From Heracleum sosnowskyi (taxonomy: Eukaryota; Streptophyta; Magnoliopsida; Apiales; Apiaceae), in NCBI GenBank assembly GCA_030848705.1, contig CM061244.1:45425190-45489189 (forward strand): a DNA stretch of 64,000 nt. Reading direction: 5' to 3'. Of the stretch, positions 23,547 to 36,044 are shown in pieces; within the stretch, counting starts at the first letter, position 1, and the number at the start of each line of letters is the position of its first letter. Below the pieces are notes generated by a model, which worked only from the letters and a program-made list of their open reading frames with translations, was not told the origin of the DNA and searched no databases. The position numbers were made by a program, and so were the translations under genes.

Positions 23547-25281
23547 ATAGTAAAAGTTAGTTTAGAAAGAAAAAACACTCAAAAATTAGTTTAGAACAAA
23601 AGACCTTCAAACGAAAATTATAATGAGAAAATATAAAGTGAAGAATTTAGGGGACAAAAGTTAGAAACCGGATCAATTGGATTAAACAAAATTTGGTTGA
23701 AAGTTAATTATTATATAAAATGTGTTTTAAATTAAATAAAAGATTTTATTTTAACCTAAATTTAAGTTTTTTTTATCATCCGTCGAAATTCTTAATGAAC
23801 ATATAAAATGACAATTGTTTAGAATTGTGTTATTTTATTATTATCTATTAATATTATTTATTATTCTCAAAACTCAAATGCCACTTCTATATATTAAAAT
23901 AGGTATAAATAAAAATTAAAACATTAAAATTGAATCAATTTTATGAACTACTTTCTTGTTGAACATGTTTCCTCAAGTGGGTTGTTTTCTCATTAAAAAA
24001 ATAAAATTTTAATATTTAACACAAATCTTGAGAATCATATCCAATATTAAAACCTACTAATATTTGGTATAAATTATTATAACACACATTTTTGTTTTTA
24101 ATATAATCATACTAATAACTAAATAATTTTTTTTAATATTAAATATCTCATCTAATAATAAGTCCTCATATACTTATTATATATAAGGATATAATTTTTA
24201 AAATAACCAATAAAACACTTTTATAATATGATGGCCAACCCGTGTATTATCTTTGAGTTTGAGTTAGGATCTGCATCAAAATTCAAATATGAGATAAATT
24301 TAACTTGTAGTTGTTAAATATGCACACACATTCTTAAGTTAAACCTAATTTCCTGTAAAAGAAAATATGAAACCTAATAATTTTCTAACCAATTAATATA
24401 TAATCACAAAGTGATAATTATTTCAAACTCGTACATAACAAATTTTCTTGTATACAAATGAATGTACATAAAAGTAATCACAAAATCCTAACCAAACATA
24501 ATAATAATAATAATAATAATGATAATAATAATAATGATAATAATAATAATAATAATAATAAAATAAAAAATCCGTGTTCTAAATATTAAGTAACAAATAA
24601 AAAAAAGTGGGAAAAATATTATTATTATGTTTTAAACTTTTGATGTTTCCCGCCTCGGCAATTTCAAACCTATCATCATAAATTATCTCCTGAACAAAAT
24701 TATATACAATCTTAAATTATGATAGCATGCGGAATTTGAAAACATTTTCCGAAAGTGAAAAAAAAATAAGGCTTGAAAAAATTAGGTGGAACTCCCTTCG
24801 TACTCGCACAATTTTTAGTTTTTTCCCCTCTCTTCCAATCTCTAATCATGCATGTAATAAAAACCCACATGATTCAATTCAGCCTTGTAATAAAAAAAAC
24901 ACATGAATAACAAATATAATCAAGTATCAGCACATTGGTTCACATCGTCGATAAAAATAAGCTAAAAAGTTGCAAAACTAATTTAATCTATAATAACATA
25001 CGATAAACAATGAAAATTAGAGAGACTATGTTTGATAAAACTTTGTATTGTATATATAGTGAAAGCAAGATCTGAGTAAGATGATAAAAGAGGAAGTTGA
25101 ATTATATATCAACATGACTACGAAAAGGGGGAAAAGATTAGGAAATGAGAATGAAAGAAAAAGGGCAATTTTAACTTTTAAAATTTTAAAGAAATTTTTT
25201 TTAGAAAAATAAATAGATATGATTGTGACGATTTTCCAACACCACCTAAATATAATATATCTACTTTTCTCTGTTAGAAGA
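23547..25281. other. AT-rich intergenic DNA
   Basis: No gene seen. It contains a TAA microsatellite (24498-24563). A patch at 23880-23910 (CTTCTATATATTAAAATAGG) resembles a Helitron 5' end, but no matching 3' end was found. TE debris is the likely content. Confidence 0.4.
24498..24563. repeat. TAA/ATA microsatellite
   Basis: About 20 units of AAT/TAA with two GAT interruptions, followed by A-rich sequence. Confidence 0.9.
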
Positions 25282-26588
25282 TGTTAGTCATGAATGACAC
25301 TAAGAAACTAGACATAGGGGGGGGGGGGTGAATGGATAGTTTGAATGATTTTCGTTTTCTTGAAACTAAAATGATGTAAAGGATTATGTTGTATGTAAAT
25401 GCGGAATTAAAACGAATAGCACACACAATGAATTTAATCTACTTTGTATTAAGTAAATTAAATACTACAGCTTCCAAAATTTCACAAGTGAAATTCTGGC
25501 TTCTAAACAAGAACAATGTTGTCTTGCTTTGCTTACAGAGAAAAGAGTGCTTGAATATTTCTGTGTGTTACTCTCTTACAGCTAACAATAGAGTGTGCAA
25601 GATATATATAACCTATACAAACTAGTGCACACTACTATTTACACAGTTACCCCTCACTGTAAGTCCAACTTGTCCTGCCATAAGAAGTTAACTGTGTCAG
25701 GAAGGACCACTTGCTTTTCGGAGTCTTTCCCGTTTCTGTAGCTGCTTGTCTCTTATCTTTCTCTCCAAGTTTTGCTGTAGATTTTCCATCTGTTCTTTGG
25801 ACCACCTTACCGTAACAGATGCTTCAGTATTTGTCTCCTTTGAATCTTGGTTATGTACCTTCATTTGTCTTGTTATAAACGGCTAAGTGTTGACATCGTG
25901 AACTCCAGCATATTCCTGATTCTTTGACTTGTCGACATAGTGCATTCTTGACTTTGCTATATGAGGACATTGCTATATGACTGTTTCAGGAGTATGCGAT
26001 ATAGGCTTAGTGAGGACTTCGCGATATAGCCTTCTTGAAGACTTCGCGACATAGCCTTTTTGAGGACTTCGCGACATAGCCTTTTTGAGGACTTCGCGAC
26101 ATAGCCTTTTTGAGGACTTCACGATCTAGTACAATCTGACTTTGCGATCTCAACACTTCACGACATGAGTAATGAAGACTTCACGACATAGTTCATTTAG
26201 GACTACACGATCTCAGTACTTCACGACATGGATATTTTGGACTTCACGACATAGCTTTATTTTGACTTCACGGTATAGGGACTTAGATAAATTTCTGCAA
26301 CTTATTTCTTCAGGGCCTTATTCATCTCCATCCTGCTGCATGAACATTTCTGAACTTCTACCAGGATAATTATTCCATGGCCTATGTACATTCTAGATTG
26401 CAAGAAACTTACTAAGCTCATTATAACTCTGAGCATACAAGATAAAGCTAAGTTCTTGAAAACAAGACAAGTACAGTAGAGACCTATACTATATCCCAGT
26501 GAAAGAATTCACTAGGTCATGTAGAGTGACATAGTCACAATGAGTAGGCTTGTTAATAGTGGTATTCAGACATGCCTTGAGCCTAAGA
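25282..26588 (-). repeat. Element B 3' LTR
   Basis: 1,307 bp, starting TGTTAGTCATGAATGACAC and matching A's LTR throughout. The hairpin arms AAACTA (25305-25310) and TAGTTT (25337-25342) flank a run of 12 G. The 25-bp GCGACATA array is at about 25905-26280. The outer end reads CTAAGA where A has CTAACA, so the terminal dinucleotide on this side is altered, which would be expected to harm integration of a descendant. Confidence 0.88.
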
Positions 26589-26601
26589 ATCTCCCCCAAA
26601 T
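26589..26601 (-). promoter_or_regulatory. Polypurine tract of element B
   Basis: The minus strand reads ATTTGGGGGAGAT next to the 3' LTR, as in A. Confidence 0.8.
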
Positions 26602-26737
26602 TGTGAGTAAGAAACTTAGGCACAATTTCATGTCTGATACCAAGCCTAACTTACATAAAAGGAATTAAATTTCAGAGAGAACAATAGATGAACATTATGA
26701 ACAGAATTTGATTACATTAAGAGTGAAAGCTTACAGA

Positions 26738-29700
26738 TTATCTTGGTTGCTGAACAGCTTCAGTTTCCATTTACTTTTCAAGATTAGTCATCATAAACCT
26801 TCTTCTTTCGCATTTCTTCTTTTTTCTTCATATCTGAAATGGCTGCTTAAATTTCATCTCTTGCAATTAGTTCTTCAATGAGAGAAGAGTCTTCTAAGTC
26901 TTCAACTGCAGCTTTTAGGGCACTTTCCACATAGGAATCCAAAAACTCCATTTTTCCTCCATTTTTTATTTTTGTATTCCACAACATAAGGATTTTGTTT
27001 CACTTTGCACAGCCCTTTCTTCCTCAACTCTTTAGCCCTCTCTTCCATCTCAGCCATCTCTTTCTCCTTCTGAATGTTCTTCTCTTCATTTAACTTCCTT
27101 AGATTTTCTTTGTAATCAGAGTGCATCTTCAGGAATCTGGAAATTTCAATCTTCCACAATCTTCCTTCCTTTTCTTCAAAGTTCAGCAGTGCATTTATTC
27201 TTTCAAGCTCATATTGTGGAAAATACTGCCAGCTCCCTTGCCTCGTCTCTCTTTCTCTTCATCAGTGTATTTGATCTCTAGATGATTTTTCTTCACTTTG
27301 ACTTCAAAGATTCTTTGAACTCTCAGAAATTCTAGGGCATCTTCATCATAGTCTTCATCTAGAGGAAGTACATTGATCCAACAACATTTGTGATTGCTCC
27401 ATTCCTCTTTGTTATCCTTGTTCTTTTAGCTACACTTTTGAGTTTCCAGTGTTTGACTTGTGGTAGCTTTCCAGAACAAGGAGATTTAGTCTTTAATGCC
27501 ACATCATTTGGAAGTAGCTTCAACCCTCTCCCCTTCATCCACTGTAACACTCCACTAGCTGTGACTTTGTGGAAGTGTCTTCTTGAGTTTGTTGTGGTGG
27601 CTTTACCCTTCTCCAGTGGCAAATCAGTTTCAGAAGTCCTAGTTATTGATTTTTGAGGATCATTACTAACAGTACCCACCCTAGACTTAGAGTCTTGTGT
27701 AGTGGTTAAGATACTGCTAGCAATGTCCTTGACTTGCTGATTTCCACTTCTCTTCTTTACAGTCTCTTTCTTTTCTTGAGGGTCTTTTTTGTCATCTTCA
27801 GCATCTTTAGATTTCTTGGAAGTTTTGCCCTTGCTGCTCTCACTTACTCCATCCTTATCACTCCTAGACTGACTCTTTTTCCTGTAGCTCTTGTCTTCAT
27901 CCTCATCCTTGTCATCTTTTTGAACTTTCTTTGACTTGAGTGATTCAGTAATTCTTCCATGTATTAGAAAGGATTGGAGAATTTGGATCATTTCTATCTC
28001 TTCAGCAGTCCTGAATCCCCTCTTAGCTCTTAGCATCTGGAGCACATTGTTGATTTTGTCTTTGTTCTTCATATTCAGGTGAGCATGGATGATTAGTTGA
28101 TCAATGGTGTTTGCCCTGGTGAGACCTTGGAAAATGACTGTTCTTGGATTGGTGATGACTTCAGGCAATCTTAAGTATTGGTCCTTCTTCAAGTCCTCAT
28201 ATAGACTCCTGTTGTTCTCACTAGTTTTCTCTATTAGCTCCATTATAGTGTCTAGTTCAGTAAATCTCAGCTTCTCTAGAGTTTCAAAAGACAAATGCCA
28301 TAAGTCATTTTCTTTAGATACCATGACAATTTCTCTTAGATAGGCATCCTTGACTTTCCTGACTACCACAGTGAGATACTTGACATTTTCCTTGATCATT
28401 GCCCTGTAGGTCTTGGTATCACCTTGTACACTGATGAAGATGTCTTTCCGAAACTCTAGAAAGGCCTCATCATGATAGATGTTTTTGTTGGCAACTTCCT
28501 GTAGCTTGGCCTCAGTGATAATATTTGCTTTGACAGGCTGAGCTTTTGTGGAGATGAGAGGAGCAGAGACATCACTGGGCATTGTGCCAGGATAAAAGGT
28601 TGTAGTCACACTACTTTTCTGGCCAGCTAAACTGGTGACAGAAACAGTAGGTAGAGTAATTGGCTTGAGCTCCTTTTCTGATATGATTTTCCCTTTTAGC
28701 TTTTGCTTTGTAGGAGCTCCCCCTTTCTTTTCCAGAATGACCTCTTCCTTTCCTTTCTCCCCCTTAGGCTTGGGATCAGACAAGATGTTTTGAGCTTCAC
28801 CAGGAACAGGAAGGTTCATACTCCTCATCACGGATGTCATCATCTGTTGCTGAACAAGCAGAATATTGGATGTGGTATTGCTTTGGTCATCCATCTTTGC
28901 ATTGAGGAGCTCCAAGAAATGAGAAATCCCTTGGTTTTCAGCCTTGAGCTCAGCCACTTCCTTCTCCAATCTATCAACCTTTGAGAAGAGCTGCTCAGAC
29001 TTGAAGGAATTGAGAGATTGGTCCTTGATCTTGGAGAAGTCAAACTTTGAGATATTAGAGATGGGTACTTCATCTACAAGTTTGTCCCCTTGTTGGTTCT
29101 TCCACATCACAGAAATCATGGAGTTTGTGTTGATGTTGGATTGCAATTGGTTCTCTAGCTTTGTAGATAGCTTTTTCAGATTGTCAGAGACCATGGCTAG
29201 AGTGCAATCCATTGTTGAAACATTGAGAGCAGTCTTCTTCACCTCCTTAAGGATGCCATCCACCTTGGGAAAATCAGAGAGGTAAGAATTCTTTAGCTGA
29301 ACCAAGGATTGGTCAGTTTCTTCTTTGATCGTTGACACTTCTGATTGAAGACCTTTCCCAAGGAAGTGCAGAGCCTTCAGTTGACTCTTGTAGACTTCAT
29401 TCACAGCTTCATAAACTTCAGCAGGAGAGAGACTTTTAGCATTAGATCCCAGAGCAGTTAAGTAGTCCTCCCTGAGAAAAGCTAGAGCTTCCTTGAGCTT
29501 GAATGTTCTCTTGGCATCCAACCAGGCATCTATGTTTCCATCCTGTTGAGCCTCATCCACAATTTTTTCTTTCTGAGCTTCAACATCTTCCCTGTGGCAT
29601 AAGAGTATAGCTTCATAGTCCTTATTGGGAAGATCAGTTGTTAGGAGCTGTTGAGCAATTTTAGAGAACTCATCAATCTGTGCCATATGAAGATTTTGGA

Positions 29701-30447
29701 GTTCTTCTTCCGTCAATTGTGTGGACACAGATGATGATCCTGAAAGCCTGTCATGGTGCACAAACTCCAGCCATTGTGACATTGTGGCCTGAGCCAAGTT
29801 AGTGCTAGTGCTAGGCACTCCTGTCACAGATGAGGGTTTTGCAACAGGTATGGAAGTATTTTGAGTTTCCTCCAGCCTTAGAATAGCTGTAGAGTATGAT
29901 GTTGTCTCCATTGAAATGGGATGATTTACAGCATCATCTCTATTTGCCTGTGAAGGCATGTCCAAATCCCTGAGGATTGGAGAGTTAGGCACAGAGTCTC
30001 CAGTAAAACCTGGTGAATCCTCTATGTTTTTGTTGGTGTCATTGGAATATGCCCCAGCATGCATTTCCTGACCAACAGAATGTGGGTCCTGGGTGGTGAT
30101 CACAATGTCAAGCACCATGTCACTTGAATGAGGCTCATTCACATAATCTAGATGTGAATGATCAAGGACAGAATTGTCATGTGAATGACTTTCCTGTAAC
30201 AAAGAAATTTGAGTTGTAATCGATTCTGGAAGAAAAGAGGAGTCTAGAATTGATTTTAGCAACTCCCCCTGAGAAATAGGAGGAGTTTCAATGTTGATGT
30301 GCTCTCCACTCAGTGTTGGATCACCCTTATTACCACTTGAGTCAAGAGTGAGTTCTTGACCCTGTGCTGACTCTGTACAGGTTGTAGTGGGGAGACTACT
30401 CTTTTCAATAACAATGCCCTGTTGAGAGGACATTGATAGTAATAGGT
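26738..30447 (-). pseudogene. Element B envelope-like ORF, C-terminal part
   Basis: This is the continuation of the ORF begun at 55577. It starts at the point where C inserted (the first three codons of the open stretch at 30454 come from C). Positions 30445-27359 stay open for over 1,000 codons: Ser/Pro-rich and acidic segments, coiled coil (about 29600-28850), a Lys/Asp/Ser-rich stretch (about 28000-27750), then the FHKVTASGVLQWMKG motif. Beyond 27375 small indels break the charged C-terminus, which ends at TAA 26738-26740. Compared with A, this copy lacks the in-frame stops at the equivalents of 10617, 9792, 9186 and 9066, so those stops are A-specific. Confidence 0.8.
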
Positions 30448-30972
30448 TTATCATCAGTATTTGCTCAACTGATCAGGATTGCTGACGTCATCAGTATTTG
30501 CTCAAGCGTCAGTATCAGGATTATCATCAGGATCTATATCAGGACTATGATCAGGATTGATCATCAGGACTGGAAGCTGATCAGGATTTCTATTTCGAGT
30601 TGGTTTATGAGTCTAGTTAAATAAGGAAGTTTATTCTGTCGGTTCCTTATTTATAGTAATGCAGCTATCGATTTAGGATAGGTTTCAATCTTTGTAATTG
30701 ATTAGGACTTATCTTGTAATTGATAGAGAAGCTGTGTAGTATATAAACACAGTTTAGGTTTCGATTTATATCGATCACATACATGAGTATTTTGTAACCT
30801 AGAAGCTCTCAAGAACATCAGAATTTCTTGAGAGAGTTTGTAACAGTTTTATATCAGATTTAATAAAGCTGTTATTATTCTTTTATATTTGTGATACATA
30901 ATTCATTTAGTCGAGAATCTTATACAATTGTATTCAACCCCCCTTCTACAATTGTTTATTTACTGGGCAACA
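30448..30972 (+). repeat. Element C 5' LTR with rearranged outer end
   Basis: From 30464 on it matches the 3' LTR (53865-54421). The first 36 or so bases of that LTR are absent here; 30448-30463 instead repeats sequence found 40 bp further in (ATCAGTATTTGCTCAA). It carries many CATCAGGAT-type motifs (30470-30590), TATATAAA at 30740-30747 and the C-run hairpin ACAATTGTA/TACAATTGT (30924-30932, 30947-30955). It also lacks one ATTATCATCAGG unit present in the partner. Confidence 0.88.
30740..30747 (+). promoter_or_regulatory. TATA box of element C LTR
   Basis: TATATAAA followed by CACAG. The same site is at 54189-54196 in the 3' LTR. The likely RNA start is about 30 bp downstream. Confidence 0.6.
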
Positions 30973-30974
30973 AT

Positions 30975-30986
30975 TGGTATAAGAGC
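30975..30986 (+). promoter_or_regulatory. Element C primer-binding site, one mismatch
   Basis: TGGTATAAGAGC, two bases after the LTR. The other elements have C at the seventh base. Priming by initiator Met-tRNA would be weakened. Confidence 0.85.
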
Positions 30987-31021
30987 AAACTGATTTAAAT
31001 TTGAATCAGATACGATCTAAG

Positions 31022-33331
31022 ATGTCGACAAAGTATGAAAGCATGAAAATTCCCATCTTGAAGAAGTCTGAATATCCAACATGGAAGGTAAAGATGCTAA
31101 TGTACCTGGAGGCTATGGATCCTGACTATTTGGACAGAATTCGTGATGGACCATATATTCCTACGAGACTAATTCCAAAAACACATACTGTACCTGAACA
31201 TTACGCGGTCAAGGTGAAAACAAATTGGACTCCAGAAGAGAAAGCTGACGTTCTCAGAGATGCTAAGATAAAGAATATCCTTCACAACAGTCTTGATGCT
31301 GTCATGTCAAACAGGGTGATTGCATGCAAGTCTATAAAAGAAATTTGGCACACTTTGGAAACTCAATGCCAAGGATCTGCCTCTGTCAAGAAGAACAAGA
31401 GGGCTCTACTTATTCAAGAATATGAACAATTTCATGCTAGACCTGATGAGAGCCTTACTGATCTGTATGATAGATTCCTGACACTCCTGAACAACCTATC
31501 TCTAGTTGGCAACGAGCATGTATTAGAAGATTCTAATACCAAGTTTCTGAGAGATTTACCTGAAGAATGGGATACACAAACATCAATCATTAGACATCAG
31601 TATGATCTAAACACTGTGTCTCTTGATGAAGTTTATGGGATGCTGAGAACCTATGATCTTGAGGTTCAACAAAGGAAGAATAAGAGAAGAAGCAAGGCAA
31701 AATCTATTGCTTTGAAAGTTGAGACTAAATCAAAAGGAAAAGCTATGGAGGTGTCTAGGAGAAAATCAAGAATAGTTGAGTCAGATCCTGATGACTCATC
31801 ATCAGATACTGATGGCAATCCTGATGCCAATACTGATGATGATTCTTCTGTCTCAGACATGGAAGAGATGGTTGCTATGATAGTCAGAGGTTTCAAGAAA
31901 ATGAAGTTCACGAAGGCTAGAAGACAAGGCAACTTCCAGAAAAAGACCTTCAATGTTGACAAAGACAAGTACAACAAAAAGGACAACAAAAGTGGCAAAT
32001 TTGACAAGTCAAAGGTTAGATGTTACAAGTGTAATGGACTGCGGCACTTTGCAACTGAGTGCAAGAAGGCTAAAGAACTCATCACTTCAAGCAAGGATTG
32101 GATGGACTCTTCCTCAGAATCTGATACTGAGGTGGTCAACTATGCCCTAATGGCCAATACTGATGATACTGCTGTTCCTGATGATAAGGTACTAAATAAT
32201 GTCTTTGATTTTGATACTGATAATGCTTCTGAGTTAAGACGTTTTCTAAAGTCGTTGCATATTAGCTTTAGAAGTCAAACTGCTGAGAATACTAGGATCT
32301 TATCTGAGATGTCTGAACTTAGAAAAAGGAATGAGCATCTAGAAACTGAATTCTCTTCTAAGCAAAAAGTATAGATAGAATGTGATAATGCTAAACACAT
32401 GTATTTGGAGAAGAAATTTAAATGTACTGCTCTTGAAAAGGAACTTGAGGATGCTAAAGAGAAAATCAGAACCTGGACAAATTCTGGAAGGAAATTTCAT
32501 GAAATTAATACTTCCAAGAACTGGAAAGAATGTCTAGGTTATAAGTCAGACGAAGATAAGAAATTGAAAGATAAAGTTGTAATTGATGAGACAGTAAGTC
32601 CAATGACCTATAGACATGTTATAGACAAAACCAAATCAAAGATTAAGCCTGTTAAATTTGTATTTGGTAATGATCCCAATTCTACTTTTGAAAAGGGATC
32701 TACTTCTGAAAACTCAGTTCTTTATGTGAAGTCTAAACCTGCCAAGAAAACTGAAAAGAAAAATGTAGGTTTATTGTCTCAGAAACAACTTAGGGAAAAA
32801 GTTAGTGATGCAATTGGTAAACAAAATCTACCAACTGTCAAGAGAAATAGGAATGGTAAAGTTGGGATTAATAAAGAGAATAACTATAGGTTTATCCCAA
32901 ATGCACCTAGAAAGTGTTGCTTTAACTGTGGAAACTCTAATCATCTTGTTATTGATTGCAGGAAGAGTAAAACGAAAGTTACTGAAATTCATAAGTCTGA
33001 TGTTAGGAGTAGATCAGTATTTTATAAACCACAGAAGTCCTGTTTTCATTGTGGTAGTAAATGACATTCTATTTATACTTGTGAAGAATATCATAGTTTG
33101 TACTATAACTTTTATAATCCTTTACCTAGGTTTAATAATAGTGCAAATTCTGGTAGCTTTAAGAATGTCAATGTGAAGCATGCTTTTGTTAATACTGATA
33201 CTGACAAAGCAAATCCTGATGGAGTTAATCCTGTCAGGACTGCTAAAATCAGAAAGTCTTCTGCTGCTAAAGTTAATAAAATGCATGTAAAATGAACCCT
33301 ACAAGTGTGGGTTCCTAAACATTCTAACTAG
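31022..33331 (+). pseudogene. Element C gag, broken
   Basis: Start MSTKYESMKIPI at 31022, chosen over the ATG at 31001 because the other gags start near the same domain. It has the copia gag domain (W..K...YL), then an Asp/Ser-rich region with repeated DPDD/NPDAN text encoded by CCTGATG motifs, and knuckle 1 CYKCNGLRHFATEC (Arg where the family has Gly). A coiled coil follows at about 32220-32500. Knuckle 2 is CFNCGNSNHLVIDC; a third C-x2-C...H-x4-C at about 33040-33080 is interrupted by a stop. The frame ends VWVPKHSN at 33329-33331. In-frame stops at 32372, 33062 and 33293 break it; the reading frame itself is kept. Confidence 0.85.
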
Positions 33332-33353
33332 TGTTTTGACATTCTGATTGCAG

Positions 33354-34841
33354 GGTAAAAAGAAAAATGTGTTGGTCATGGATAGTGGATGTTCTGTGCA
33401 CATGACTGGAAACAAAGCCCTGTTATCAGAATATGAGGAAAAAGCTGGCCCAACTGTGTCTTATGGAGATGGCAACATTGGACAACCTTTGGGATATGGC
33501 AATTTAATCATTGGAAATGTCATCATTGAACAAGTAGCTCTAGTGAAGGGACTAAAACAAAACTTGTTGAGTATTAGTCAAATCACTAACAGAGGTTATC
33601 ATGTCCACTTCTATTCCACTCATTGTGAAGTAGTCAGCAAAGGATCAGGAAAGACAGTATTGACTGGTTACAGGAATGGTAACATTTATGAAGCCAACAT
33701 TCAATCAAACACTGATGGCTCTCCTACTTGTCTCATCAGTAAAGCATCAGTAGATGAAAGTTGAAATTGGCATAAGAAGCTTTCTCATCTCAACTTCAGC
33801 AATAATAATGAGTTGGTTAAGAAAGATTTGGTTAGAGGATTGCCTAAAGTTTTGTATACTCCTAATGGACTCTGTGATGCTTGTCAAAAAGCTAAACAGA
33901 GAAGGAAATCATTCAAGAGTAAATCTGAATCCTCTATTGAAGAACCATATCACATGCTACATCTTGATCTATTTGGACCAGTCAATATAATGTCCATCAG
34001 TAAGAAAAGTACACTCTTGTAATTGTTGATGAATACTCTAGATTCACCTGGGTGTATTTTCTGCACAGAAAAGATGAGACTCCAGAAATACTGTTGGATC
34101 ATGTGAGAATGATTAAGACAGACACAAAGTACAAAGTCAAGATCCTGAGAAGTGATAATGGTACCGAATTCAAGAATTCAAAGATGGAAGAGTTCTGCAA
34201 ATACAAAGGAATTATTCAACAATTCTCTGCTCCTGGCACACCCCAGCAAAATGGAGTAGTAGAAAGGAAAAATAGAACTCTTATTGAAGCTGGCAGAACT
34301 ATGTTGGAAGAAGCTAAAGGGGTATTCTCAACAAGAAGGAATTGATTATGATGAAACTTTTGCTCCTGTTGCAAGACTAGAAGCCATCAGGATCTTTCTG
34401 GCTTATGCAGCTCACAAGAAATTCAAAGTTTTCCAGATGGATGTTAAAAGTGCATTCTTAAATGGTGAACTGGAGGAAGAAGTCTATGTTGAACAACCTC
34501 CTGGTTTCACTGATCCAAAGTATCCAAATCATGCCTACAGATTGGATAAGGCACTTTATGGACTAAAGCAAGCTCCAAGAGCATGGTATGAATCTCTAGC
34601 TCAATTCTTACTGAAAAGTGGATTCAAAAGAGGTACCATTGATAAAACTCTATTCTATTTGAATCATGGTCAAGATTTGCTTTCAGTTCAGATTTATGTT
34701 GATGAGATCATTTTTGGGTCAACAAACAATAAGATGTGTGGAAAGTTTTCTAAGCTTATGTAGTCAAGATATCAAATGAGCATGATGGGAGAAATGAGTT
34801 ACTTTCTTGGTCTTCAAGTTAAACAGACTGAAGATGGTATC
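33354..34841 (+). pseudogene. Element C pol, first part (protease, truncated integrase, RT)
   Basis: It opens after TGCAG 33349-33353. Protease DSGCSVHMTG; zinc finger (NWHKKLSHLN...CDAC) with a stop at 33762-33764; integrase core with the SDNGTEF and PQQNGVVERK signatures in another frame after a frameshift near 34010. At about 34318 the integrase (after TMLEEAK) joins RT directly (YSQQEGIDYDETF), so roughly 1 kb compared with D is missing. In RT, the catalytic motif reads YVDE (34695-34706) instead of YVDD, which should abolish activity. A stop lies at 34761-34763. D inserted at 34842. Confidence 0.88.
34837..34841. other. Target-site duplication of element D, left copy
   Basis: GTATC, repeated exactly at 47932-47936. 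Confidence 0.93.
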
Positions 34842-35858
34842 TGTTATTCCCAAATGACCTAACAGAATTGTAGAAGGGGGGGTTGAATACAATTCTTGAT
34901 ATTTCCTTAGAACTAAACACTTTATAAAATTAAACTGAACTGAATAAATAAAAACACAAGATATAAATAATTCAGTTGGATTGTTTGATGATCCAACTGA
35001 AGTGTTTTTATTGCGGAAATAATCTGTGATACAAATGTACACAGCTGCTCAGTTACAATGTTGTAGAGAAGAATGCTCTCAAAAATAGCTAATACAATCT
35101 ATTTGTTTTTCTTCTCTATTTCTAAAGTAACTGCTACACTTGGTTATATAATCCCAAGTTTACAATTCTACATTTGGTTAAACTAAAGAATAATAGTAGT
35201 AACCATCAGTAGCTTGCTTTTCATTCCTTTTGTCCAATGGTCCTTGGAGATCTTTGCTTTTGTCTTCATGCTCATTATAATCATTCCCAAGAGCCTTATT
35301 GGAAATTGGAATGTTTCCTTATTTCCAGTATCCACTTTGATGGCTTCCAATGCAAAGTACACTTCCATATCTCCTTTTAGATCTGTTCAGTAAACTGTCA
35401 CTATCACTTTGTCAACTGTTCAAAAAGCAACATTGATTCGTTGATAGCAAGGAGATGTGTTTCGTTGATAGCTTCATTCTTCATTCCGTTGATGGTGTTT
35501 CCCTCGTTTCGTTGATGGGTAAACTCCATACCGTTGACAGAGTAGTCTTCATACCGTTGACATGTCTTCACTTAGGCAGAATTACAAGGCATTACATATT
35601 TACAATTAACCAACCTATTTTGCCTATCTAGTACTAAGTCAACATGACTTAGAAAACCTATCTAAAACATATAACAGAATGCCTATCATACTGAGAAGTA
35701 TTGTACAATGCAATTGCTACAACACTCATTTCGTTGATGAGCTTCCTGTCAACGGAATACTGCAAAGCATGCCATTTCGTTGACAGTTACAAAAATGACT
35801 TTACACAAATTCTACTAAGTGTTTTATGTTTATCATCAAGAACAACATATTCCTAACA
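34842..35858 (-). repeat. Element D 3' LTR
   Basis: It runs TGTTAT...CTAACA. It has the C-run hairpin (minus strand arms AGAATTGTA at 34896-34888 and TACAATTCT at 34872-34864), TATA-like TTATATAAT near 35144, and about ten CGTTGAT/CGTTGAC motifs (35435-35560 and 35730-35785). Confidence 0.95.
35430..35790. repeat. CGTTGAT/C motif cluster in the D LTR
   Basis: (T)TTCGTTGATAG, CCGTTGATGG and ACCGTTGACA variants at spacings of 15-35 bp, mostly in one orientation, plus GTCAACGGAAT near 35748. The same cluster is in the other LTR (about 47508-47860). Related blocks occur in the gap at 40740-40925 and inside gag, pol and the envelope-like ORF. Confidence 0.85.
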
Positions 35859-35871
35859 ATCTCCCCCAATT
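35859..35871 (-). promoter_or_regulatory. Polypurine tract of element D
   Basis: The minus strand reads AATTGGGGGAGAT next to the 3' LTR. Confidence 0.88.
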
Positions 35872-36044
35872 TATGACTGATAGAATAACAGCCATAAATC
35901 AAGAGACTTGATGATAACAAAAACACTCAGATACATCATAAATTACAAAAGTAGAAAATGTATTAAGCTTCAAAACTTTATAGACAAAATACAAGACTTA
36001 CAAGACTAATGCCCACAAGTGCTCCTCTAGTCTGAGCAAATGTT

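Noticed and set aside
23880..24240. Further Helitron between the solo LTR and B
   Set aside because: A 5'-like start is visible but no hairpin plus CTAG end was found.
24498..24563. TAA run as a functional repeat array
   Set aside because: Ordinary microsatellite with GAT interruptions and no further structure.
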